DNA of 64,000 bases from positions 62,001 through 126,000 of the forward strand of contig JAOUNS010000015.1 in NCBI GenBank assembly GCA_029880855.1, written 5' to 3'. The notes beneath the pieces were generated by a model, which worked only from the letters and a program-made list of their open reading frames with translations, was not told where the DNA came from and made no database searches. The DNA comes from Gammaproteobacteria bacterium (GTDB lineage: Bacteria; Pseudomonadota; Gammaproteobacteria; UBA6429; Thiohalophilaceae). Within the stretch, counting starts at the first letter, position 1; each line of letters starts with the position of its first letter. The translations under genes were made by a program, and so were the position numbers. Shown here piece after piece: positions 25,310-33,345 of this stretch.

Positions 25310-25984
25310 ATGAAACAACAGTATTTTGCAGAGTTCATTGGCACCTTCATCATGGTGTTCGCCGGCACCGCCGCCATTGTGGTGAACGATATCAACAACG
25401 GTGTGATCACCCATTTGGGTATAGCCATTGCCTTTGGCCTGGTGGTAACCGGGATGATCTACGCCCTGGGTGATATCTCCGGCGCACATATCAATCCGGC
25501 GGTGAGCCTGGCCTTCTGGATGGCGCGACGCTTTCCTACCAATGAATTACTGCCCTATGTCAGCAGCCAGATCAGCGGTGCGATCTGTGCCAGTTTGTTG
25601 GTCTACCTGCTCTTTCCCGACCATAACGGACTGGGCGCGACCCAGCCCGCCGGCACCCTCGTTCAATCCCTGCTGATGGAGATCATCCTCAGCTTTATGC
25701 TCATGCTGACCATTATCAATGTCGCCACCGGCGCCAAAGAGAAAGGCATCATGGCCGGTGTTGCGATCGGTGGTGTGGTGGCGTTGTGTGCCCTGTTTGG
25801 TGGACCGGTTTCCGGTGCATCAATGAACCCGGCTCGCTCAATCGGGCCGGCACTGGTCAGTGGACAGCTGACCGCCCTGTGGATCTACATTATTGGTCCG
25901 GTGATCGGCATGGGGCTGGCAATCCTTTGTTGTCGCTGTGTCCGTGAAAAGGAATGTTGCCGGCCATCCTCCATCAGCCATTGA
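25310..25984 (+). CDS. Aquaporin / MIP family channel
   Basis: 224 residues from the ATG at 25310 (MKQQYFAEFIGTF). Both NPA boxes are present: GAHINPAVS (62-64) and GASMNPARS (173-175), the latter with the selectivity-filter Arg176. Six membrane helices are visible. Helix 5 reads EIILSFMLMLTIINVAT, like NIP-type channels, and lacks the histidine of water-specific AqpZ, so glycerol or small solutes such as arsenite might also pass. The C-terminus carries a cysteine-rich tail (CCRCVREKECC), which is unusual for the family and could bind metal or be an artefact of drift. Confidence 0.9.
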   Translation: MKQQYFAEFIGTFIMVFAGTAAIVVNDINNGVITHLGIAIAFGLVVTGMIYALGDISGAHINPAVSLAFWMARRFPTNELLPYVSSQISGAICASLLVYLLFPDHNGLGATQPAGTLVQSLLMEIILSFMLMLTIINVATGAKEKGIMAGVAIGGVVALCALFGGPVSGASMNPARSIGPALVSGQLTALWIYIIGPVIGMGLAILCCRCVREKECCRPSSISH

Positions 25985-26131
25985 TATAACACACCACACC
26001 TCTCGGATATCAACACGCATCCTGTACGGTAAATACGCCTCCTGCACTTTTCTTTACGGCGAATTCGTTATACTTTTAGACATATTGCCCTATAAAAAAA
26101 ACATATCGCACTTACCGGAGGAGACAGCAGG

Positions 26132-26920
26132 ATGTCGACATCAGACACAAAGCTCACTGAGCTGGAGCAGCATGAACTTCCCTTTGCCGCTCCTTGTAAA
26201 ACACTCGCCACAGATGCACCACTCAGCTGGCTCAAACTGGGCTGGCAAGATCTCAGGCGTGCACCCAGACAAAGCCTGACCTACGGCACAGTGATGTTAT
26301 TGCTGAGTTATGTGGTCAGCTTTATCGCCTGGCGCTTTGGCAACTTCTACAGCCTGCTGACCATGTTGTCCGGTTTTGTCTTTATGGGTCCGGCTCTGGC
26401 CATCGGCCTGTATTCCATCAGTTGCCAGTTGCAAAAAGGCCAGACACCTGTGCTGGGCTATTGTCTGCGTGAAGGCAAACGCCATTTCGGCAATGCCCTG
26501 TTGTTTGCCATGATCCTGATGGTGGTGTTTTTGATCTGGGCACGCGCCGCATCCATGGTGCATGTATTTTTCCCTGTCCGCACCGAGGCCGGTTGGCAAG
26601 ACTACGCCCTGTTCCTGGGCATCGGCAGCGCCATTGGCAGTATTTTCTGCGCCATTATCTTCAGTGCAGCGGCTTTTTCTTTGCCCATGATTATGGATCG
26701 CAAGGTTGATATGGTCACGGCCGCTGTCACCAGTATCAATGCGGTTCTGCACAATAAGAAAGCGATGGCGGTCTGGGCCGGATTGATTCTCTTGTCACTG
26801 CTCATCAGTTTTGCCACCGCCCTGCTTGGATTGGTGATCCTGTTGCCCCTGATCGGCCATGCCACCTGGCACGGTTATCAGGAGACTATCGACGCCTCCG
26901 CCTGGCCGGAGCATGATTAA
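26132..26920 (+). CDS. DUF2189 membrane protein
   Basis: 262 residues with a GGAGGAG ribosome-binding site. A soluble N-terminus of about 30 residues leads to APLSWLKLGWQDLRRAPRQSL, the signature of DUF2189, followed by six membrane helices (LTYGTVMLLLSYVVSFIAW, FVFMGPALAIGLYSI, ALLFAMILMVVFLIWA, ALFLGIGSAIGSIFCAIIF and two more). From general knowledge such genes often lie near cytochrome oxidase genes; here a HIG1-like gene follows after about 100 bases, which fits that theme. Molecular function is unknown. Confidence 0.85.
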   Translation: MSTSDTKLTELEQHELPFAAPCKTLATDAPLSWLKLGWQDLRRAPRQSLTYGTVMLLLSYVVSFIAWRFGNFYSLLTMLSGFVFMGPALAIGLYSISCQLQKGQTPVLGYCLREGKRHFGNALLFAMILMVVFLIWARAASMVHVFFPVRTEAGWQDYALFLGIGSAIGSIFCAIIFSAAAFSLPMIMDRKVDMVTAAVTSINAVLHNKKAMAVWAGLILLSLLISFATALLGLVILLPLIGHATWHGYQETIDASAWPEHD

Positions 26921-27024
26921 TCTCGCGCGACTGACTACCCATTCCACACCTGCTTGATCGTTATCAAGGCAAATACAGACGGATGTGTATAGGCTTTATA
27001 CAGTCACCAAACGGAGGGATAGTC

Positions 27025-27219
27025 ATGACTGCACTCAACGTAATGGTTATTCTTGCCCTGCTTGCAACAATCGTTGCATTGGGCTGGGGCATCGGCTCTA
27101 TGGCCCATGGCGGTGTCTATGATGTGAAGCACAGCCACCAGTTTATGGAAGCGCGCCTCGGCTTTCAGGCTCTCGCGATCATCCTCATCATGATCGCCCT
27201 GATCGTCAGCATGCTCTGA
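27025..27219 (+). CDS. HIG1-domain small membrane protein
   Basis: 64 residues from the ATG at 27025 (GGAGGG upstream). Two membrane helices (NVMVILALLATIVALGWGIGSM and FQALAIILIMIALIVSML) are joined by a loop AHGGVYDVKHSHQFMEAR, the arrangement of the hypoxia-induced HIG1 domain. In mitochondria and bacteria HIG1 proteins associate with cytochrome oxidase and supercomplexes. It follows DUF2189 on the same strand. A hairpin follows the stop. Confidence 0.8.
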   Translation: MTALNVMVILALLATIVALGWGIGSMAHGGVYDVKHSHQFMEARLGFQALAIILIMIALIVSML

Positions 27220-27237
27220 GCCATATCCGCAATTAAG

Positions 27238-27274
27238 CCTGTCCTGCAGCTGTACCGATTTTTCGCAGGACAGG
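27238..27274 (+). terminator. Terminator-like hairpin after the HIG1 gene
   Basis: CCTGTCCTGC at 27238-27247 pairs perfectly with GCAGGACAGG at 27265-27274. The loop contains a short T-run; the 3' flank is ATTGTTGTTG, so termination would be weak. Confidence 0.55.
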
Positions 27275-27460
27275 ATTGTTGTTGCCCTGAAAAATACCCT
27301 GATATTCCATCCCGTCGACCGGAGCACAGCATTCTGCTACAAAAAGTAATATCCTGCCAAAACTGACAGATATCCCGCATTAACTGTAGTGCTTTTAATT
27401 GAATTGTGATATTCTGTAAACTCTAAACTCGTTCAAAATAACACATACTCAATAAGACTG

Positions 27461-27727
27461 ATGGAAAACAATTCTCGAGGCAGGAGCCCGGTAAGAACTG
27501 ATTTGGTGAAACGTCTAATAAACGAGCTTTATCAGGGACATACCGACAACCGTGACCAAAACTGGCTGACCACCGGTGACCGACGTGGGGCGGACCGCCG
27601 TCAACGTACAGAACCTGTGCTCATCGACACCCGTTGCGATCGCGCCAGACGTGCTTCATCCGGTCGACGCTGGGTCGACGAAGACAACCAAAATCAACAG
27701 AAAATCGGTATCGATATTTTTGTTTAG
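27461..27727 (+). CDS. Small Arg-rich protein, hypothetical
   Basis: 88 residues. The centre reads DRRGADRRQRTEPVLIDTR followed by RRASSGRRWVDED. Such DRRxxxDRRxxxxPVLLDxR-xxxxRRxxxGRR strings occur in many gammaproteobacterial regulatory or signalling small proteins; the role is unknown. Arg-rich and acidic stretches alternate, with no membrane segment. It stands just before the REC-EAL gene (170 bases). Confidence 0.65.
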   Translation: MENNSRGRSPVRTDLVKRLINELYQGHTDNRDQNWLTTGDRRGADRRQRTEPVLIDTRCDRARRASSGRRWVDEDNQNQQKIGIDIFV

Positions 27728-27897
27728 TTTTGCACCACCTGCCTTGCTGAAAGCCATATCTAAACCTAATATTTTTCTCAGGTAATATTTTTTCTAACCT
27801 GCTTCCGGCTGATTAACCGGTATTTTCTCCCTGACGTATTAAATATCTTGTAACACGGCCGATATTTTCATCAGGCGCAGCCCCCGGACATTCAGAC

Positions 27898-29142
27898 ATG
27901 GCACGTGCAGAACCAACATCACCCTTTTCCAATGCACTGGTCATTGATGACTCCAAATCCTTTCTTGATTACTTCACCATTGTTTTAAATTCCGTCGGCA
28001 TTACTGATGTGGTTACCGCAATCAGCGGCAGGAAAGCGCTTGATGCCCTCGACCTGCGCGGTGATTTTGAACTGATACTGTGCGACATCAACATGCCCGA
28101 AATGGACGGTGTGGAATTCCTGCGACATCTGTCCGATCGCAACTTTCGTGGTGAAGTGGTAGTCATCAGCGGTGAACATCGGCGCGTTATCGACTCAGTA
28201 TTCACCCTGGCCAAGGCGCATCAGCTCAATATCCGAGGCACCCTGCGCAAACCCATTGCCCTTGAACAGCTACAGGCCATGTTAACCGAACCAACGCTGG
28301 ATAACATTCAGACATCCAGTACTGTACAACATGAATTCAGCGTGGCGGAAATTCGCAGGGCACTCAAGCTGGAACAATTTCTTGCCTTCTACCAACCCAA
28401 GGTCAACGTCAAAAGTCGGCATATCAACGGTGCTGAGGCCTTGTGTCGCTGGCAACATCCCGAGTTTGGGCTGGTTGGCGCCGATGCCTTCATTCCGTTC
28501 ATGGAAGCCCACGATCTGATGGATGACATCACTGACCTGATGATTGATCAGGCCATTCAGTTTGCCCATGAGATGTCCCGTCAGCAGACGAACTTTGCGG
28601 TTTCGGTAAATATATCGGTAGATTGTTTAAATCGACTCAATCTGCCCGATAACCTCCATGCCCGGGTGATAGAGGGCGGTATTCGGCCGGAAAACCTCAT
28701 CATCGAGGTGACTGAAGGCCGCCTGGTGAGCAATTACAAACAGGCGTTGGAAATTTTGACGCGGATGCGCCTGAAGGGCTTTGGTTTGTCCATTGATGAT
28801 TTCGGCACCGGTTATTCCTCACTGAAACAACTGCAAAAATTTCCCTTTCAGGAGTTGAAAATCGACAAGACCTTTATCACCGGCGCAGGCCAAAACCGCG
28901 CCGCACATGCAATAATCGAAACCAGTGTCAATCTGGCCAACAAGCTGGATATGCAGATCGTGGCCGAAGGGGCGGAAACCCGGGAAGACTGGAATTATGT
29001 CGCCGCCAACGGCATCGACATGGTGCAGGGGTTTGTAGTGTCGCGGGCCATGGCGCCTGCCGGCTTTACAGCCTGGTATGACTTGCATGGCGGCTGCATC
29101 AACCTGGACACCATCACCGCCCGCCAGAAGATCAACTATTGA
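27898..29142 (+). CDS. Response regulator with EAL c-di-GMP phosphodiesterase domain
   Basis: 414 residues: REC domain 10-130 with acidic pocket VIDDSK, phospho-acceptor Asp63 (LILCDINMPEMDG) and conserved Lys118 (TLRKPI), followed by an EAL domain from about 155. EAL is intact: AEALCRW (180-182), EVTEG, SIDDFGTGYSSL, KIDKTF and VAEGAETRED supply the known metal and catalytic residues. It should hydrolyse c-di-GMP to pGpG under control of a partner kinase, which is not encoded next to it. Its end overlaps the convergent pyrD by 11 bases. Confidence 0.92.
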   Translation: MARAEPTSPFSNALVIDDSKSFLDYFTIVLNSVGITDVVTAISGRKALDALDLRGDFELILCDINMPEMDGVEFLRHLSDRNFRGEVVVISGEHRRVIDSVFTLAKAHQLNIRGTLRKPIALEQLQAMLTEPTLDNIQTSSTVQHEFSVAEIRRALKLEQFLAFYQPKVNVKSRHINGAEALCRWQHPEFGLVGADAFIPFMEAHDLMDDITDLMIDQAIQFAHEMSRQQTNFAVSVNISVDCLNRLNLPDNLHARVIEGGIRPENLIIEVTEGRLVSNYKQALEILTRMRLKGFGLSIDDFGTGYSSLKQLQKFPFQELKIDKTFITGAGQNRAAHAIIETSVNLANKLDMQIVAEGAETREDWNYVAANGIDMVQGFVVSRAMAPAGFTAWYDLHGGCINLDTITARQKINY

Positions 29143-30091
29143 GTCGCAGCGAACCGGTCAGCTGGGCAACATGACTCAAGCCATGCCGTTTTAAATAGTC
29201 CACGATACCGCGATTCAGTTTCGGGCAAATCAGCGGATCATAAAACAGCGCTGTGCCGACACCGACCGCACTGGCGCCGGCAATCAGGAATTCCAGCGCA
29301 TCCTGCACACTGTTCACACCACCCTGGCCGATAATGGGAATACCGTGTTCACGACAGACCTGATAAACCTGATGAACCTTTAACAAGGCAATGGGTTTAA
29401 TCGCCGGGCCGGAGAGGCCGCCCTGGTTATTGCCGATGATCGGAACCCGGTCTTCGATATCGATGGCCATGCCCATCAGGGTGTTGATCACGGCAAAGCC
29501 ATCTGTCCCCGCCTCGATACAGCGGCGGGCATTTTCGGCGATGTTGGTCTGATTGGGTGACAGTTTGGTAATAATCGGTTTACTGGTTGCCTTGCGACAA
29601 GCGGCCACCACCCGCGCCGACATATCCGGATCATTGCCAAAGGCCACACCGCCTTCCTTTACATTGGGGCAGGAGATGTTGATCTCCATGGCGTCGATGG
29701 GTGAGTCGTCAAAAATGCGTGCCACCTCGGCATACTCTTCCACCGTGGAGCCGGACAGGTTGGCTATAAAGCGGGTTTCGCTGAAATCCAGTGTGGGCAG
29801 GATCTTGTCCACGACATAACGTGCACCGGGATTCTGCAAACCAATGGCATTCAACATGCCCATGGCGGTTTCATAGACCCGGTGCGGCCGATTACCCAAA
29901 CGCGGTTCCAGGGTGGTGCCTTTCAGACAAACCGCACCGGCGTCCCGATTGGAATAACCCCGCACACGGGTATATTCTTCGCCGAAGCCAACGCAACCGG
30001 ACAGTAGTACCAGGGGTGATGTCAGGGAAAGACCGCAAAAATCGACGGCCAGCATGGCCTGATCGGCCTCATTCATTGATTGTTCGCTCAT
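29132..30091 (-). CDS. pyrD: Dihydroorotate dehydrogenase, class 1B-like catalytic subunit
   Basis: 319 residues. Class 1B features are clear: AVCLKGTTLEPRLGN with the FMN-contacting Lys, MGMLNAIGLQNPGA, and INISCPNVKEGG with catalytic Cys141, where class 2 enzymes have Ser. Late motifs IPIIGQGGVNSVQDALEFL and GASAVGVGTALF bind the FMN phosphate. It oxidises dihydroorotate to orotate in pyrimidine synthesis. Class 1B enzymes usually work with PyrK (FAD, 2Fe-2S, NAD+); no pyrK lies in the window. Most well-known gammaproteobacteria use class 2. Confidence 0.92.
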   Translation of the reverse strand: MSEQSMNEADQAMLAVDFCGLSLTSPLVLLSGCVGFGEEYTRVRGYSNRDAGAVCLKGTTLEPRLGNRPHRVYETAMGMLNAIGLQNPGARYVVDKILPTLDFSETRFIANLSGSTVEEYAEVARIFDDSPIDAMEINISCPNVKEGGVAFGNDPDMSARVVAACRKATSKPIITKLSPNQTNIAENARRCIEAGTDGFAVINTLMGMAIDIEDRVPIIGNNQGGLSGPAIKPIALLKVHQVYQVCREHGIPIIGQGGVNSVQDALEFLIAGASAVGVGTALFYDPLICPKLNRGIVDYLKRHGLSHVAQLTGSLRLNS

Positions 30092-30252
30092 CCTGCGATT
30101 ATATCACCGGGTTTGGCGAAGACAGAACAGAATACTTGTCACCCGCGTCATCCTGCGTGCCCTCCATGACCACCGAAAACAGGTCCGCCACCGGCCTGTT
30201 TCACCCTATAATGGCCGAATCGGATTCAACCAACTGTGAAAACCAACGGACC

Positions 30253-30717
30253 ATGCTGCATATCGTTCTGTATGAACCGGAAATCCCACCCAACACCGGC
30301 AATATCATTCGATTGTGTGCCAACACCGGCATGCAATTACACCTGATCCACCCGCTGGGCTTCGAGCTGGATGATGCCCGCCTGAAGCGAGCCGGACTGG
30401 ATTACGATGAGTACGCTGATGTTCGGGAGTACGACTCACTGGACGCCTTTCTGGAACAGGTAAAACCGGCACGTTGTTTCGCGCTTTCCACCCACGGCAC
30501 CCATTCTTTTTTTGAGATGACCTTTCAGGCGGGTGACGCCTTCCTGTTCGGTCCGGAGACCCGCGGTCTGCCGGCCTCAGTCCGTCAGTCAATGGGCGAA
30601 TCCGGTGTCTTGCGTTTACCCATGATGCCCCAAAGTCGCAGTATGAATCTGTCCAATACCGTCGCCGTGGTTGTGTATGAGGCCTGGCGGCAATTGAAGT
30701 TTACACATGGCGTCTGA
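30253..30717 (+). CDS. trmL: tRNA (cytidine/uridine-2'-O-)-methyltransferase TrmL
   Basis: 154 residues from the ATG at 30253 (MLHIVLYEPEIPPNTGNIIR). SPOUT-fold signatures: EIPPNTGNIIRLCANTG at the start, LFGPETRGLP in the middle and LRLPMMPQSRSMNLSNTVAVV at the end, which forms the trefoil knot binding S-adenosylmethionine. TrmL methylates the 2'-hydroxyl of the wobble base 34 in leucine tRNAs. Divergent from pyrD with 161 bases between. Confidence 0.95.
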   Translation: MLHIVLYEPEIPPNTGNIIRLCANTGMQLHLIHPLGFELDDARLKRAGLDYDEYADVREYDSLDAFLEQVKPARCFALSTHGTHSFFEMTFQAGDAFLFGPETRGLPASVRQSMGESGVLRLPMMPQSRSMNLSNTVAVVVYEAWRQLKFTHGV

Positions 30718-31017
30718 CAGTACTGAATTGAACACCACATTGTTTGTATCACCATAAGCCAACCTGTTAAACAATGTAGCAGTTGTTTTATTTTTAATCA
30801 GTCATCATCCCGGCTGATGCAATGCTGCACATTTACACACCGGTAATACCTTCTCCGTACAAAATATGTACAGGTTTACTATTTAGTTTGCCAATCTATA
30901 CTCAACAATGTATTAAACGCTGAACACCAACAAAACCTCTGCATCGCATAATTTATAAGTGGGGTGCGATGTTTGCCGCTGTTTTGATGGAGATAATAAA
31001 CAATAAAGGAACCCGTC
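30718..31017. promoter_or_regulatory. Upstream region of the di-haem cytochrome gene
   Basis: 300 bases without a convincing gene. GTACAAAATATGTAC at 30857-30871 is an inverted repeat (GTACA/TGTAC) that could be an operator about 150 bases before the start codon. AAAGGA precedes the ATG at 31018. Confidence 0.4.
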
Positions 31018-33282
31018 ATGAGCCTGATAGACTGCATTAAGCAACTTGCACAAAATATCAAGAAATTTATCAAGGAAAAATTGCTGAACCCCGCCTTCCT
31101 TAAAGACCTTATCCTCTTCAGGATATTCGGCTTGCGGTGGTTGTTTACCAAAATCTGTGAGAAATCCTGTAAAACCTGCACCGGCAAATTTATCCTGGCT
31201 TTTATCGTTGTCATCGTCATCGGTGCATGGGTCGACAAAATCTATCAAAACTGGGATAACGATACGGACCGCGGCATTGTGCGTTTGTCAAAAGACGACT
31301 CCCACTTTGGTGACCATTTTACCAAGGTCTTCCCGGGAACAGATTTCGACAAAAAATACATGACCTGGCAAAACTGGGATGCAGCCGACAGTATGTGGTA
31401 TTACACCACTACACAGGGTTCTGACCTGATCCCTTATGACTTTTTTATTGTGCTGGAACAGAAAAACTCCAAAGAACTGTTCCGCTCCAACAAAAACATG
31501 GACAAGTTTCGTTATATCCCGCAACGCAAAACTTTCCATAACCCGGATGGTTTACCGCTGGGACTGGCCAAGGATACCTATAAAGGCAAGGACTACATGG
31601 GCTTCACCTGTGCCGCCTGTCATACCAACCAGATCAATTATAATGGCGTGGCAATCCGCGTCGACGGCGCACAAACTCTGGCCGATATGGAAAACTTCGT
31701 CATTGAACTGAGCCAGTCACTGAACGCCACACTGAACGACAAGGAAAAGAAAGAACGCTTTATTGATGCCGTCATGGATCGCAACGGATTCTTCAAAATT
31801 TTTACCGGCAGTCGCAATTACTCGTCACGCAAAGCGGTGGAAGAAGATCTGATCATCTATGCCTCTCGCGTGCAGGACTACACCTATATCAATCAAAGCA
31901 AATATGTCGACAAGGATAACAAAAAGAAACACCTGCAATACGGTTACGGCCGACTTGATGCCTTTGGTCGTATCTTCAATCGCACCCGCCAGCACGTACT
32001 GAATACCGACAGCGTCAACGCCGGCCTCGATTCCATGGTGAAAAACGGTATCATCACACCTGCTCAGGCGAATAAACTGCGCGTACGGACAGAAGGAATT
32101 ATCACTGACAAGGTCTTCGATAATATCTCCATGACCGCCAAGGAAATGGTGAAAAAGCGCGAGCTGAAGCCTGAGCAGATGCGCGCCCTGATAGATACCT
32201 TCTTCCAGTCACCCAATGCGCCGGTCAGTTATCCGTTTGTCTGGGATACCCCGCAACACGACTTCGTCCAGTGGAACGGCCTGCTTGATAACGCCGGGCC
32301 GGGCCCGCTCGGTCGCAACACCGGTGAGGTCATTGGTGTATTCGGCACCCTGGACTGGCGGGAAAAGAAAGGCAAACTGACAAATCCGTCGTATCTTATC
32401 GCCAAGGCGCTGGGTTCAACAAATGGCGAGTGGTTTGTTAACTTTGAATCTTCTGTTGACCAGACCAATCTGGTTCGACTGGAGCATCACATTGCCGATC
32501 TCTGGTCACCCTGGTGGCAAGATCTGGCTGATGCCGGTGTCTTCCCGAAAATTGATCAGGCTTCCGCCGCACGGGGTGACAAGCTGTTCGATAAACATTG
32601 CGTCAGCTGCCATCACGACATTAATCGCAGCGAAAAAGATCGCCGCGTCGTTGCCTTCATGACCAATCTGGAAGTCTCCGGTACCGATCGAGTGATGGCT
32701 GAAAATGCCCTCCAATATGCCGGCTATACCGGGATCACCCGCAACCAGTACATGAGCACCGATGTGGGCAACATCCTGATGCAGGAAAAAATGCCGGTGG
32801 CCGCCATGCTCTTTATCGCAACCTCCAACGTCGTCGCCACCCCCGACCCGGACAAATGGGTATTCCGGCGCTGGGCCGATCTGGTCTACAACTTTATCTC
32901 CACCATGGACGACAACCCGGTGGGCAGCTCCATCAAGGCCGGTAACTATTCGCCGGATACCACGGCCAGCCCCTTTGAATCGCTGAAGGCCTATAAAGCG
33001 CGACCGCTGAACGGCATTTGGGCCACCGCACCCTATCTGCATAACGGTTCAATTCCCAACCTCTACGAGTTGCTGTTGCCACCTGCCGAACGCAAGAAAA
33101 CCTTCCATATCGGCAGTCGTGAATTTGATCCGGTCAACGTAGGCTTTGTCAGTGAACCGGGACGCGGGTTTGAGTTTGATACCACCAAACCCGGAAACAG
33201 CAATGCAGGACATGACTACAAAAATAAAAGCCTGAACAAACAGGACCGCATGGATTTGATAGAGTATATGAAAACGCTCTAA
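31018..33282 (+). CDS. Membrane-anchored di-haem cytochrome c, RoxA/MauG-like
   Basis: 754 residues. A cytoplasmic N-terminus ends in CEKSCKTC, followed by one membrane helix (KFILAFIVVIVIGAW, about 57-71) and a large periplasmic part. Two haem c sites: CAACH at 198-202 and CVSCH at 528-532. Near the end, NGIWATAPYLHNGSIPNLYE and ERKKTFHIGSREF are signatures shared with the RoxA/di-haem peroxidase superfamily. Family members catalyse peroxide- or O2-dependent oxidations (MauG, RoxA rubber dioxygenase, BCCP). The substrate here is unknown. A cytochrome P450 gene follows after 63 bases. Confidence 0.85.
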   Translation: MSLIDCIKQLAQNIKKFIKEKLLNPAFLKDLILFRIFGLRWLFTKICEKSCKTCTGKFILAFIVVIVIGAWVDKIYQNWDNDTDRGIVRLSKDDSHFGDHFTKVFPGTDFDKKYMTWQNWDAADSMWYYTTTQGSDLIPYDFFIVLEQKNSKELFRSNKNMDKFRYIPQRKTFHNPDGLPLGLAKDTYKGKDYMGFTCAACHTNQINYNGVAIRVDGAQTLADMENFVIELSQSLNATLNDKEKKERFIDAVMDRNGFFKIFTGSRNYSSRKAVEEDLIIYASRVQDYTYINQSKYVDKDNKKKHLQYGYGRLDAFGRIFNRTRQHVLNTDSVNAGLDSMVKNGIITPAQANKLRVRTEGIITDKVFDNISMTAKEMVKKRELKPEQMRALIDTFFQSPNAPVSYPFVWDTPQHDFVQWNGLLDNAGPGPLGRNTGEVIGVFGTLDWREKKGKLTNPSYLIAKALGSTNGEWFVNFESSVDQTNLVRLEHHIADLWSPWWQDLADAGVFPKIDQASAARGDKLFDKHCVSCHHDINRSEKDRRVVAFMTNLEVSGTDRVMAENALQYAGYTGITRNQYMSTDVGNILMQEKMPVAAMLFIATSNVVATPDPDKWVFRRWADLVYNFISTMDDNPVGSSIKAGNYSPDTTASPFESLKAYKARPLNGIWATAPYLHNGSIPNLYELLLPPAERKKTFHIGSREFDPVNVGFVSEPGRGFEFDTTKPGNSNAGHDYKNKSLNKQDRMDLIEYMKTL

Positions 33283-33300
33283 ACAACGCTGGAACGCAAC

Positions 33301-33322
33301 CCGGCCGGTTAACCCCGGCCGG
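33301..33322 (+). terminator. GC-rich hairpin between the cytochrome and P450 genes
   Basis: CCGGCCGG at 33301-33308 pairs with the same palindrome at 33315-33322 around TTAACC, followed by TTTTATC. It is 19 bases past the first stop and 24 before the P450 start; it may act as a partial terminator that sets the ratio of the two proteins. Confidence 0.6.
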
Positions 33323-33345
33323 TTTTATCACAGGAGGAAACAACA

